This document shows positions 26,346 to 33,059 of a stretch of DNA of 38,312 nucleotides, piece by piece. The stretch lies in contig JAFGIN010000184.1 in assembly GCA_016929595.1 (NCBI GenBank), positions 1 to 38,312 of the forward strand. The letters are read 5' to 3'. The DNA comes from Chitinispirillaceae bacterium (GTDB lineage Bacteria > Fibrobacterota > Chitinivibrionia > Chitinivibrionales > Chitinispirillaceae). Each line of letters opens with the position of its first letter. The stretch's first letter is position 1. The notes under the pieces were generated by a model that made no database searches, was not told the origin of the DNA, and was given only the letters and a program-made list of their open reading frames with translations. The translations under genes were made by a program, and so were the position numbers.

Positions 26346-27206
26346 ATGAAGACTAATTGTTCTATGATTACACCTCACAGACCAGGATTTAGCTCTTTAT
26401 CAAATGTATCAATGACTATGTTTATTACAGCAGCAGCCAGAGCTTATGCATTGGAAAAAGCACCAGATATAGGATTTGATGATTATCATGCAAAAAAATT
26501 GTTGAATCTTCTTCCTGTTGAGTTAACAGCATGTAATAATGATTTAACGCTAATAAGATCAGTTGCACTCCGTGCATCTATTTTTGATAAAATAACCATC
26601 AATTTTATAAAAAGTAATCCCGGCTCAGTTATTATTAATTATGGATGTGGTCTATGCAGCCGTGGACTCAGAATGCGAGAGAGATTCAATGGTTCAGTAC
26701 CATTTCAATGGTTTGATGCTGATCTACCTGAAGCGATTGATATTAGATTAAAGTATATGAAATCTGATTTTGGACATATTATACCCATCACTAATGAAGA
26801 CCAATGCTGGATTCCAAAGATTATTAAAAAACGGAGTAAAAGAGCCCTACTAATAATGGAAGGTGTTGCACTTTATTTTGAACAAAATAAGATTGAAAAA
26901 TTTTTAATTGATTTTGGTAATATTATTACAGAATATAATATTGCATCAGAGCTGTTATTTGATTATATCCATCCTGATTTTGCAGGTTCTGAAAATATGA
27001 AATATAATTATGGTGATTCATATGCAACGTATAAATCCGGATTTAAAAACATTGATTCAATCAGATGTATATGTCCAGTTCTAAAATTTAAACACGAATA
27101 CCACATTTTTTCTAATGTCTCTAATCATCACGCTTCCTTTGAAACAAAGTTTAAATTACAAACGAATGGTCAATGGCCATATACAATTGTACATTTTAAT
27201 AGCTGA
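26346..27206 (+). CDS. LCM-family S-adenosylmethionine-dependent methyltransferase
   Basis: A 286-residue protein of the leucine carboxyl methyltransferase / PpmP family. The SAM-binding block reads VIINYGCGLCSRGLRMRERF (about residues 94-113, matching the family's L-G-x-G-x-D-T-R pattern with Cys at two places). It is followed by FQWFDADLPEAIDIRLKYM (the acidic loop of the family) and LLIMEGVALYFE, the conserved E-G-x-x-x-Y block. Members O-methylate carboxylates. Here the substrate could be the precursor, its product, or a small molecule. It follows the YcaO gene by 10 bases and precedes a terminator, so it belongs to the TOMM operon. The start is uncertain because no SD is visible before the ATG. 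Confidence 0.82.
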   Translation: MKTNCSMITPHRPGFSSLSNVSMTMFITAAARAYALEKAPDIGFDDYHAKKLLNLLPVELTACNNDLTLIRSVALRASIFDKITINFIKSNPGSVIINYGCGLCSRGLRMRERFNGSVPFQWFDADLPEAIDIRLKYMKSDFGHIIPITNEDQCWIPKIIKKRSKRALLIMEGVALYFEQNKIEKFLIDFGNIITEYNIASELLFDYIHPDFAGSENMKYNYGDSYATYKSGFKNIDSIRCICPVLKFKHEYHIFSNVSNHHASFETKFKLQTNGQWPYTIVHFNS

Positions 27207-27262
27207 CACCTATCTCTGATGGATCCTTATTGAGTTTTCCTTTATTGATAATTAAAAAGTAC

Positions 27263-27290
27263 AGATAACGTTTTTCAACGTTGTCTTTTA
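27263..27290 (+). terminator. Rho-independent terminator of the TOMM operon
   Basis: AGATAACGTT (27263-27272), loop TTTC, then AACGTTGTCT (27277-27286) gives a 10-bp stem with one G-T pair, followed by TTTTA. It lies 57 bases after the methyltransferase stop codon. The T-tract is short but the stem is convincing. Confidence 0.7.
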
Positions 27291-27483
27291 TTGTGTATAT
27301 CAATATTAAAATTAGTCAAATTTCCAGTATAACTTTTTGTTTCCTCTTTTTTTAGTATTTTGGAAGTGAGATCGCTTTTTTGCTTTAGGGACACGGCTCC
27401 TATATTGAGTTACTCATGATACGTTAGTAAATAAAATTAACTCTGTTGTGTCGGCAGAGACTGTCCAATGTGTCCATTATACT

Positions 27484-27508
27484 GAACACTTAACATCGTA
27501 AAGTGTCC
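27484..27508. promoter_or_regulatory. Upstream activator site 2 (GAAC-N17-GTCC)
   Basis: TGAACA and TGTCC arms, with one mismatch from GGAC, and 17 bases between GAAC and GTCC (centre 27496). Separation from the -24 element is 96 bases. Nearby GTCC half-sites (27463, 27472) may be additional contact points. Confidence 0.55.
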
Positions 27509-27604
27509 TTTTTTGTGGCTATTTTTTAAATCAGAGAATGGTTAATAAATGGTAAAAACACAATTAGATAAAGACCTGCACATTTTTTTGACCACAAGAG
27601 CTTC

Positions 27605-27620
27605 TGGCATTCTTATTGCT
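27605..27620 (+). promoter_or_regulatory. Orphan sigma-54 promoter facing the DUF4157 gene
   Basis: TGGCATTCTTATTGCT is the best -24/-12 match in the window: only T for C at position 6 deviates from TGGCAC-N5-TTGC. Transcription would start near 27631 and run rightwards into the opposite strand of the DUF4157 gene (27729-28427). It could therefore make an antisense RNA, or be the leftover promoter of a lost or displaced gene. Confidence 0.72.
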
Positions 27621-27728
27621 TGAGTACTCTGACAAACAGATTCAATAACTCTATTTCAAGGTTTTTAATTTCCTGGTACACCACCATCATCACATTCATG
27701 ATCAGGACTTTAAAAAAGTTGTTTACAC

Positions 27729-28427
27729 CTACACAGCCCTTCCCCCCATCACATCAGCTTCACTTTCCAACCCTACCTCATCATTCACCTGAACCCCGCC
27801 GTTCATCTCAATTGTTGGCAGGACTCTTCCCTGCATCTGCTGAACAACGTGCCATGCTTCATGAGGTAAGTGTTGTTCCTGACCGGGTGCTACGTGAATA
27901 TCGGTTCCCTGTGTATACGCCAATGCCTGAAGCTGCGTTGGTTTGTCTGAATTATAATGCACCTGGACATCATCAAGAGAAAGTCCTGAAAGGTTTTCGA
28001 CACCCGATTTAAGATTGTCCGGAAGTCCTGTAGTATTAGGTTTTGAGGGTTGTGCTTCCAGTTGAGAAGAAACGGTTGTACCGTTATCAAATTTTCCTTG
28101 AATCGGTTCTTCATCTTCGGGATTTCCAACTCTTTGCGCTGTCATTGATTTACCCTGAACAGGAAGTTCCTCTTCCTCTGGTACTAATTGAGTTGTAATA
28201 CATTTCCTCTGAACCGGCAATTCTTCATCTTCCAACCCACCTTCTCTTTGAATGATATCTGCAGATTGCGCTTGCTTAAACTTTGCCAGCTTTTTTTGAA
28301 TCGTTTTTTGTGTGACTGATTGATTGCGGTTGTCCAGGATTTGAAGTGATTCTGCTGTGTCTTGTTGCAGTGAATCATTAGTTCGGTTTGATTGTAAGTG
28401 CTCATAATCAGATTGGTATTCACTCAT
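27729..28427 (-). CDS. DUF4157 protein (eCIS-associated cargo type), minimal form
   Basis: A 232-residue protein. The C-terminal ~80 residues are a DUF4157 domain: LSLDDVQVHYNSDKPTQLQA, DIHVAPGQEQHLPHEAWHVV with His189-Glu190-x-x-His193, and NDEVGLESEADVMGG. The N-terminal half is hydrophilic and carries three imperfect repeats of ELPVQ-type acidic linkers (DEELPVQRK, EEELPVQGK, DEEPIQGK), typical of these proteins. DUF4157 is the common mark of proteins loaded into extracellular contractile injection systems. Usually a toxin domain follows; here the stop comes 3 residues after the family's MGG motif, so no toxin domain is fused. It may be a carrier or release module for a separate toxin, or a truncated effector. 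It is transcribed opposite to all other genes of the eCIS area. Confidence 0.85.
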   Translation of the reverse strand: MSEYQSDYEHLQSNRTNDSLQQDTAESLQILDNRNQSVTQKTIQKKLAKFKQAQSADIIQREGGLEDEELPVQRKCITTQLVPEEEELPVQGKSMTAQRVGNPEDEEPIQGKFDNGTTVSSQLEAQPSKPNTTGLPDNLKSGVENLSGLSLDDVQVHYNSDKPTQLQALAYTQGTDIHVAPGQEQHLPHEAWHVVQQMQGRVLPTIEMNGGVQVNDEVGLESEADVMGGRAV

Positions 28428-28610
28428 AGTATTGTACCCTCGCTATTTGTTAAAAGGATATAAATTGATATGCAAAGTACGTACCTGACAATTTCAAAGA
28501 AAGTTTCTCTTTCCATTGAAATAATAAACTACCTGACTGGAGCACTAAAGATAGACATACTTCGATCATGGCTTAACGAATATGTTAGGAAAGACAGTGT
28601 CTATATTAAT

Positions 28611-28635
28611 GGACAATATATATAGTTACGTGTCC
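28611..28635. promoter_or_regulatory. Upstream activator site 3 (GGAC-N17-GTCC)
   Basis: TGGACA and TGTCCA arms around 15 bases (17 between GGAC and GTCC), centre 28623. This is the most complete copy of the repeat. It ends 97 bases before the -24 element, practically the same distance as for site 2 (96). Confidence 0.65.
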
Positions 28636-28732
28636 AATTTTCAGAATAGTAATTCATGTATATAGTATGACTCAGAGAATAAAACCCAAACTTTGGTCAT
28701 TAAAAATGTAAATAATTTTAAATGTAAATAAA

Positions 28733-28748
28733 TGGCATGGTTTTTGTG
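28733..28748 (+). promoter_or_regulatory. Sigma-54 promoter of the exported-protein gene
   Basis: TGGCATGGTTTTTGTG fits TGGCAC-N5-TTGC with T for C at positions 6 and 15. It lies 78 bases before the ATG at 28827. Confidence 0.62.
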
Positions 28749-28826
28749 TACATGGAAAAAGAATGTAATTTCATTTTCATCATTAATTTGGATAAAAATT
28801 AAAATATTATTAAAAGGTAATAATAA

Positions 28827-29774
28827 ATGAAAAGCAGTATAGTTGTATTGTTTATTTTTTATATAGTAGTACCCTGTACTGTTTTTTCGGATGATAATCG
28901 GATAACCTATTTCTGGATTTTCGATTATAATAACGATTCTCTCGGAAGTATATTTTCTGAACCGCTGAGAATTAGATTCGAAAGTATGCTTCAGAAATAC
29001 AACAATACAAGATTTGTAACCAGATTGAAAGATACACTGATAATTCCCCCGGCTCAAAGAGTTTATACACCACAAGATTGTGCTATACTATTTGAGAATA
29101 CGGTTGATTATCTGATTCGGGGTGCGATCTGGAAACCAGCTGATGATGGACAAGTGAATATTTCTATAAAATTATACAATCGAGTCGATTCTGAAAATGT
29201 AACAGTTTCAAATTTCAAATACAGCAGTGATTTCGTGAAGGAAAGCAGAGAGATAGATTTAATTGCGCATAATTTAGCTGCAGAAATATATCCAGCATTG
29301 AAAGTTGATGAATTAATTAATTTGTCAAAAGCTGAAGAGTTAATTAATCTGAAAAAAAAGTATCTTGATGAATATAAAAAAAATGTTGATTCTCTTCTTA
29401 AAAGAACCAATGTAGTTGCAAAGCCCTGTTCATCTGGTGCAGATAAAAATGTTATAGACACTGTTGTTATTATAAAGAATGATTTCTGTAAAAATGCTGC
29501 CAATGTTCTTATTCCTGTTTATGGCATGATTAAATCGTTAAATACAAAAGAAAACATTCTGCATTCAACACTATATAATTTACTTCAAGTCGGGACATTA
29601 GCAGGTAGTACAGCATTTCTGATCGAATCAGAGCGTGATAGAAAAAAACATGATTCAGGCAGATATAAACAATACGGAACTTCGTTGCTTGCAACAGCGG
29701 CAGTTACTTCGTTAGTGAATGGTATAATAGTAGCACACAAATTAAAACACAAAAAATCAATTGAGTCCAAATAA
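28827..29774 (+). CDS. Exported protein of unknown function next to the eCIS operon
   Basis: A 315-residue protein with a signal peptide (residues 1-21, MKSSIVVLFIFYIVVPCTVF). The middle part (DNRITYFWIFDYNNDSLG, then a region ending with a charged helix KKKYLDEYKKNVDSLLKR) recalls the alpha/beta layout of CsgG/TolB-like periplasmic proteins, without a firm match. The C-terminal ~90 residues hold two hydrophobic segments (ILHSTLYNLLQVGTLAGSTA; GTSLLATAAVTSLVNGIIVA) after NVLIPVYGMIKS. This recalls DUF5683-type membrane-associated C-termini. AAAGG stands about 9 bases before the ATG. It has its own sigma-54 promoter and lies immediately before the eCIS operon, so it may help assemble or release the injection system at the envelope. 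Function is unknown. Confidence 0.55.
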   Translation: MKSSIVVLFIFYIVVPCTVFSDDNRITYFWIFDYNNDSLGSIFSEPLRIRFESMLQKYNNTRFVTRLKDTLIIPPAQRVYTPQDCAILFENTVDYLIRGAIWKPADDGQVNISIKLYNRVDSENVTVSNFKYSSDFVKESREIDLIAHNLAAEIYPALKVDELINLSKAEELINLKKKYLDEYKKNVDSLLKRTNVVAKPCSSGADKNVIDTVVIIKNDFCKNAANVLIPVYGMIKSLNTKENILHSTLYNLLQVGTLAGSTAFLIESERDRKKHDSGRYKQYGTSLLATAAVTSLVNGIIVAHKLKHKKSIESK

Positions 29775-29806
29775 AAAGGGAATGTTGAACAAGTGACAAA
29801 TATAAT

Positions 29807-29831
29807 AGACGTTTCTCATCATGGAATGTCC
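29807..29831. promoter_or_regulatory. Upstream activator site 4 (AGAC-N17-GTCC)
   Basis: TAGAC and TGTCCA arms with 17 bases between AGAC and GTCC (centre 29819), one mismatch from GGAC. It ends 85 bases before the -24 element, about one helical turn closer than sites 2 and 3. Confidence 0.55.
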
Positions 29832-29916
29832 AATTGTATATACATTAAAATCCAGATCATATATGTTTACCTTGTAAAAAAGATATACATAATCAAAAAT
29901 GTTATTAAAAAATAAT

Positions 29917-29932
29917 TGGCATACTTATTGAG
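29917..29932 (+). promoter_or_regulatory. Sigma-54 promoter of the eCIS operon
   Basis: TGGCATACTTATTGAG fits TGGCAC-N5-TTGC with T for C at position 6 and A for C at position 15. It is about 56 bases before the first start codon of the operon (29989). Confidence 0.65.
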
Positions 29933-29988
29933 TGATTATATAATGCAAACAGAAACAATACATCAAAATTTTATAAAAAGTATAATGT

Positions 29989-31665
29989 ATGAGTACAATC
30001 AATAATAGAATCGTTGGTATGATAAAACTTATAATACTTTCAGCTATTTGTATATGCGGGCAAATGAAAAGTAGTACTCCGGATAATAATCAAATTATGG
30101 GTGTTAAGGGCACTATTGATTCTATTGATTCAATTGATACTGAGATTCAGAGATATCTCGATGTAAATAAAGTAAATACTAATATATCGACTATCAAAAT
30201 AAGCAGGAAAACTGAGAAAATAATAAAAGACACTTCAGTATTTAAAGATAAGGATACTTTAAAATCTAAAAATGAAGATTCAACACATAGTTTTACATTT
30301 AGAGATACTACATTAGAGTCAAATTATTATAACGAGTATTATACGACTGGTGATCCAGATGCTTGTGATTCAATTTTTTGTATTACCCCTAAAGCTGGTA
30401 CAGTAAGTAATATTAAAACAGGAAAAATGGTTTATGGATTTGTCAATATGCATAACAGAACAAAAAAAGTCGAAATAGATTTTAAACAATTTGACAGAAT
30501 TGGGATCTATTCAATATTTCCAGAAAAGTATGGATGTATAGAAATGATATTTTCAGGTAACAAAACCATATCAGAAGGAAAAATTATTGAAGTCTTTGTA
30601 AAACAAGCTCAAAAATACAATACAAAAGTTGATCTGGTTGTAAGCTATTATAATTGGAATACCTTAAAAAAAGAAGGACCACCACAAATTAGGCAGGATG
30701 TTGTAATGCTTAACATGGTAGATTCGCTTATGTCTATGATAAAAATGCACCAATTTGATGGTATTACCTTTGATTTTGATATTAGTAGAATGGACTATTT
30801 AGATTTTTTATATTACAAAAAGCTGCTTTATACAGTTCACAAAGAAATAAAAAAATGTAAAACAAAATGTCTCAACATTGTAATTAATACAAGTGATATT
30901 CTGGATACAAATAGATATTCTTATGGAAAAATCGATAGCTTAAAAAACATTTCAGACCAGGAAAACGAAAAAATAGATAGCAGGAAAAAAGTCTACAATA
31001 GATTAAATCTATTGCTGAAACCAGACTTGATCAATTATATCAATTACCTTATTGTAAATGCCGATACAAATATTCAGAAACTAAAATACATTGTTGATTA
31101 TTTTAACGACAAATTTGATTCGGAAAACAATTCAAAATTAGTTATGTTATTACCTCACTACAATTATAATAATATAGAAGAAAAAGCTGAAATTCATAAA
31201 AAAATCAAAGAGGCATTTGCAGAAAAATTTGGACTTGCTCTTTGGCATATTGATTATTTAGATAGCTCTTTTTACAAAGTGCTTAATGGAATCAAATATG
31301 AAGATTTAAACACAATAAGCACTCCTAGGATTTTTATTATTAAACGCTTCCGAAAAGTAAGGGCTTTTGTTGATTTTTATCGATTTCCAATAGGAGTATT
31401 CCTGGTTTGTTTAATATTAGTGTTTGTATCTTTTATTACCTATTCAAAAATGGCAGGTAGGGAGACGTTGATTAAAAATTACAAATCAGTTTATGTTGTA
31501 ACAATAATTTTTCTTTTATTTCTATCGTATTTATATATTATACTTTATCCATTTAGTATAGATAAACCAGTTGACTTGATTTTCATAGGAGTTCTTCTCG
31601 TTGTATTCTTTATTGCTGCAGTTTATAGACTTTACGAAACCAAAAGACGTGAAGACCTTCCCTGA
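29989..31665 (+). CDS. GH18-like membrane protein with altered catalytic motif
   Basis: A 558-residue protein; ATG at 29989, a second ATG 10 codons on (MIKLIILSAICICG starts the N-terminal hydrophobic segment). A Ser/Thr/Lys-rich linker leads to a domain resembling glycoside hydrolase family 18. VYGFVNMHNR is its first strand and FDGITFDFDISRMDYLDF corresponds to the DxxDxDxE motif. At the key places it reads Asp257-Gly-Ile-Thr260-Phe-Asp262-Phe-Asp264. The catalytic Glu is thus replaced by Asp and one Asp by Thr, which argues for lost or altered activity and perhaps sugar or peptidoglycan binding. Three transmembrane helices (about 466-485, 502-521, 527-547) end the protein. Placed first in the eCIS operon, it may anchor or position the injection system at the envelope. 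That is an inference. Confidence 0.6.
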   Translation: MSTINNRIVGMIKLIILSAICICGQMKSSTPDNNQIMGVKGTIDSIDSIDTEIQRYLDVNKVNTNISTIKISRKTEKIIKDTSVFKDKDTLKSKNEDSTHSFTFRDTTLESNYYNEYYTTGDPDACDSIFCITPKAGTVSNIKTGKMVYGFVNMHNRTKKVEIDFKQFDRIGIYSIFPEKYGCIEMIFSGNKTISEGKIIEVFVKQAQKYNTKVDLVVSYYNWNTLKKEGPPQIRQDVVMLNMVDSLMSMIKMHQFDGITFDFDISRMDYLDFLYYKKLLYTVHKEIKKCKTKCLNIVINTSDILDTNRYSYGKIDSLKNISDQENEKIDSRKKVYNRLNLLLKPDLINYINYLIVNADTNIQKLKYIVDYFNDKFDSENNSKLVMLLPHYNYNNIEEKAEIHKKIKEAFAEKFGLALWHIDYLDSSFYKVLNGIKYEDLNTISTPRIFIIKRFRKVRAFVDFYRFPIGVFLVCLILVFVSFITYSKMAGRETLIKNYKSVYVVTIIFLLFLSYLYIILYPFSIDKPVDLIFIGVLLVVFFIAAVYRLYETKRREDLP

Positions 31666-31678
31666 AAGAATAGTTACT

Positions 31679-32254
31679 ATGATCAGTAGAGTTTTAAATA
31701 GTATAGCAACTGACATCAACCAATTCTTAAGAAACCGTTATAATCTCAATGAAGACCCGGTTGTCATTTCGAATCTGACTGGTCTTGATGGAAGTGTAGC
31801 GGTTGATGGCGAAAACAAGATAGTATTAACAATTGTTAATATTGAACAGGAAAATACAATTCAAAAACAGAATCATGCATCTGTTGATATGCAAACATCG
31901 CTGAAATACATGCCACCAATTTACATCAACCTGCTTGTTCTGATGTCGGCATTTTTTCAAAATACAAATTATTATGAATCTTTGAAAATGTTATCTGCAG
32001 CACTATCTTTTTTTCAGCATAAACCCATTTTCAATTCACAAAACACACCTGGCTTTGATGATAATCTTGAAAAGATAACTGTCGAAATAGTCAATTTAAA
32101 TATAAACGAATTGAGTAATCTCTGGGGACAACTGGGGGGTAAATACCTTCCGTCAATTCTTTATAAATTCAGAATGATTAAATTTGATGGTAACTACCCA
32201 GTTGAAATGGTAAATCTTGTAACATCGTCTCAAAACAAGACTGCACAAAAATGA
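31679..32254 (+). CDS. DUF4255 protein, eCIS tail-terminator/cap (Pvc16-like)
   Basis: A 191-residue protein. I chose the ATG at 31679 because MISRVLNSIATDINQFLRNR is the family's standard N-terminus; the frame is open further upstream but overlaps the previous gene. Other marks are IVLTIVNIEQENTIQKQNH, PPIYINLLVLMSAFFQNTNY and LNINELSNLWGQLGGKYLPS. DUF4255 proteins form the hexameric cap that ends the tube and sheath in PVC/Afp-type particles. Length and domain order are normal. It starts 13 bases after the GH18-like gene and its stop overlaps the next start by 4 bases. Confidence 0.88.
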   Translation: MISRVLNSIATDINQFLRNRYNLNEDPVVISNLTGLDGSVAVDGENKIVLTIVNIEQENTIQKQNHASVDMQTSLKYMPPIYINLLVLMSAFFQNTNYYESLKMLSAALSFFQHKPIFNSQNTPGFDDNLEKITVEIVNLNINELSNLWGQLGGKYLPSILYKFRMIKFDGNYPVEMVNLVTSSQNKTAQK

Positions 32255-33045
32255 GTATGAAGAATATTCTTACGCTGGTAATTAATCACCATTATTACAG
32301 AAATTCGCGCTGTACTGATTTTGTCATTGAGGCTGATACCCTTACTGCGAAATTCATGAAAAAGAATAGAGTGGTAGTACGGTATATCGGCAATACCTGG
32401 AAGCTGTTTACCGACATTGATAATGATTCACTGTGGATACCGACTGAATTTGAGGACGATACGATATTACTGAAATTTACACTTTCTTCATCGGATGCTT
32501 CGTTTTATAAATCTCTTAGAGAAGACAATAATAATGACGGTATTAATTGTATGTGTAACAAAAAAGATGAGGTGGCAATAGAAGGAATATCATGCACTCA
32601 AAAAGAGTGTAAACATTGGCAACAAAACAAGTTGCTAACAGGATGTATGTATTGGACCATCTGTTTGAATTTTAAAAGATCATTATTCCTGACAGACAAT
32701 TATCTGTATAAAATCTCATTCAATGTTAAAGATGTTTATTGGAAATATATAGTGTTTCACTCAAATGAACAGGAAAACATCGAGATAATAGATACTGATT
32801 CCAGAACATGTTTTATTCAGGATCAAAAGGTGGAATATCCAAATGAAAAACGGGCATTAACATTTGTATCCGAAAAAAAAATGCCTCTTTCGGAATTCGA
32901 TAAACATAACTTTCGTTTGATTTATAAAAAAGGAAGTAGTGAAAAAAATCTGATAAAACGATTACCAGTTGCAACTCCATCAGGAGTTCAATTTAAGGAT
33001 TCAGAAAAGAAAGAATTTGTTTCTTTAATATTTATTAACACCTGA
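32251..33045 (+). CDS. eCIS-linked protein of unknown function with a cysteine cluster
   Basis: A 264-residue protein, translationally coupled to the DUF4255 gene (4-base overlap). The fold looks beta-rich throughout (YIGNTWKLFTDIDNDSLWIP; RSLFLTDNYLYKISFNVKDV). In the middle, around residues 100-122, Cys-Met-Cys and Cys-Thr-Gln-Lys-Glu-Cys-Lys-His (INCMCNKK; ISCTQKECKHW) could bind a metal. Proteins of this size lie between cap and sheath genes in several eCIS operons, but I do not know their function. No signal peptide or membrane segment is visible. Confidence 0.6.
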   Translation: MSMKNILTLVINHHYYRNSRCTDFVIEADTLTAKFMKKNRVVVRYIGNTWKLFTDIDNDSLWIPTEFEDDTILLKFTLSSSDASFYKSLREDNNNDGINCMCNKKDEVAIEGISCTQKECKHWQQNKLLTGCMYWTICLNFKRSLFLTDNYLYKISFNVKDVYWKYIVFHSNEQENIEIIDTDSRTCFIQDQKVEYPNEKRALTFVSEKKMPLSEFDKHNFRLIYKKGSSEKNLIKRLPVATPSGVQFKDSEKKEFVSLIFINT

Positions 33046-33059
33046 AAAAGGATGGTTAC

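Larger units (their letters stand above)
27291..27728. other. Regulatory intergenic region between TOMM operon and DUF4157 gene
   Basis: About 440 bases holding an inverted repeat (27484-27508) and a near-perfect sigma-54 promoter (27605-27620). Two more GTCC half-sites lie at 27463-27466 and 27472-27475. No gene runs away from the promoter on the plus strand that I can support; the only frame is the antisense of the DUF4157 gene. Confidence 0.5.
28428..28826. other. Regulatory intergenic region between DUF4157 and exported-protein genes
   Basis: About 400 bases. It holds the third inverted repeat and sigma-54 promoter for the rightward gene, and it must hold the leftward promoter of the DUF4157 gene, for which I see no -24/-12 element. 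AGACAGTGTCT (28592-28602) is an extra small palindrome. Confidence 0.5.

Noticed and set aside
27620..28012. Plus-strand open frame of 130 codons starting within the orphan sigma-54 promoter
   Set aside because: Its TTG overlaps the -12 element, no SD precedes it or its internal ATGs, and it is the exact antisense of the DUF4157 domain.
28641..29075. Minus-strand 144-codon frame overlapping the exported-protein gene
   Set aside because: It covers the sigma-54 promoter and signal-peptide region of the plus-strand gene and has no domain or SD.
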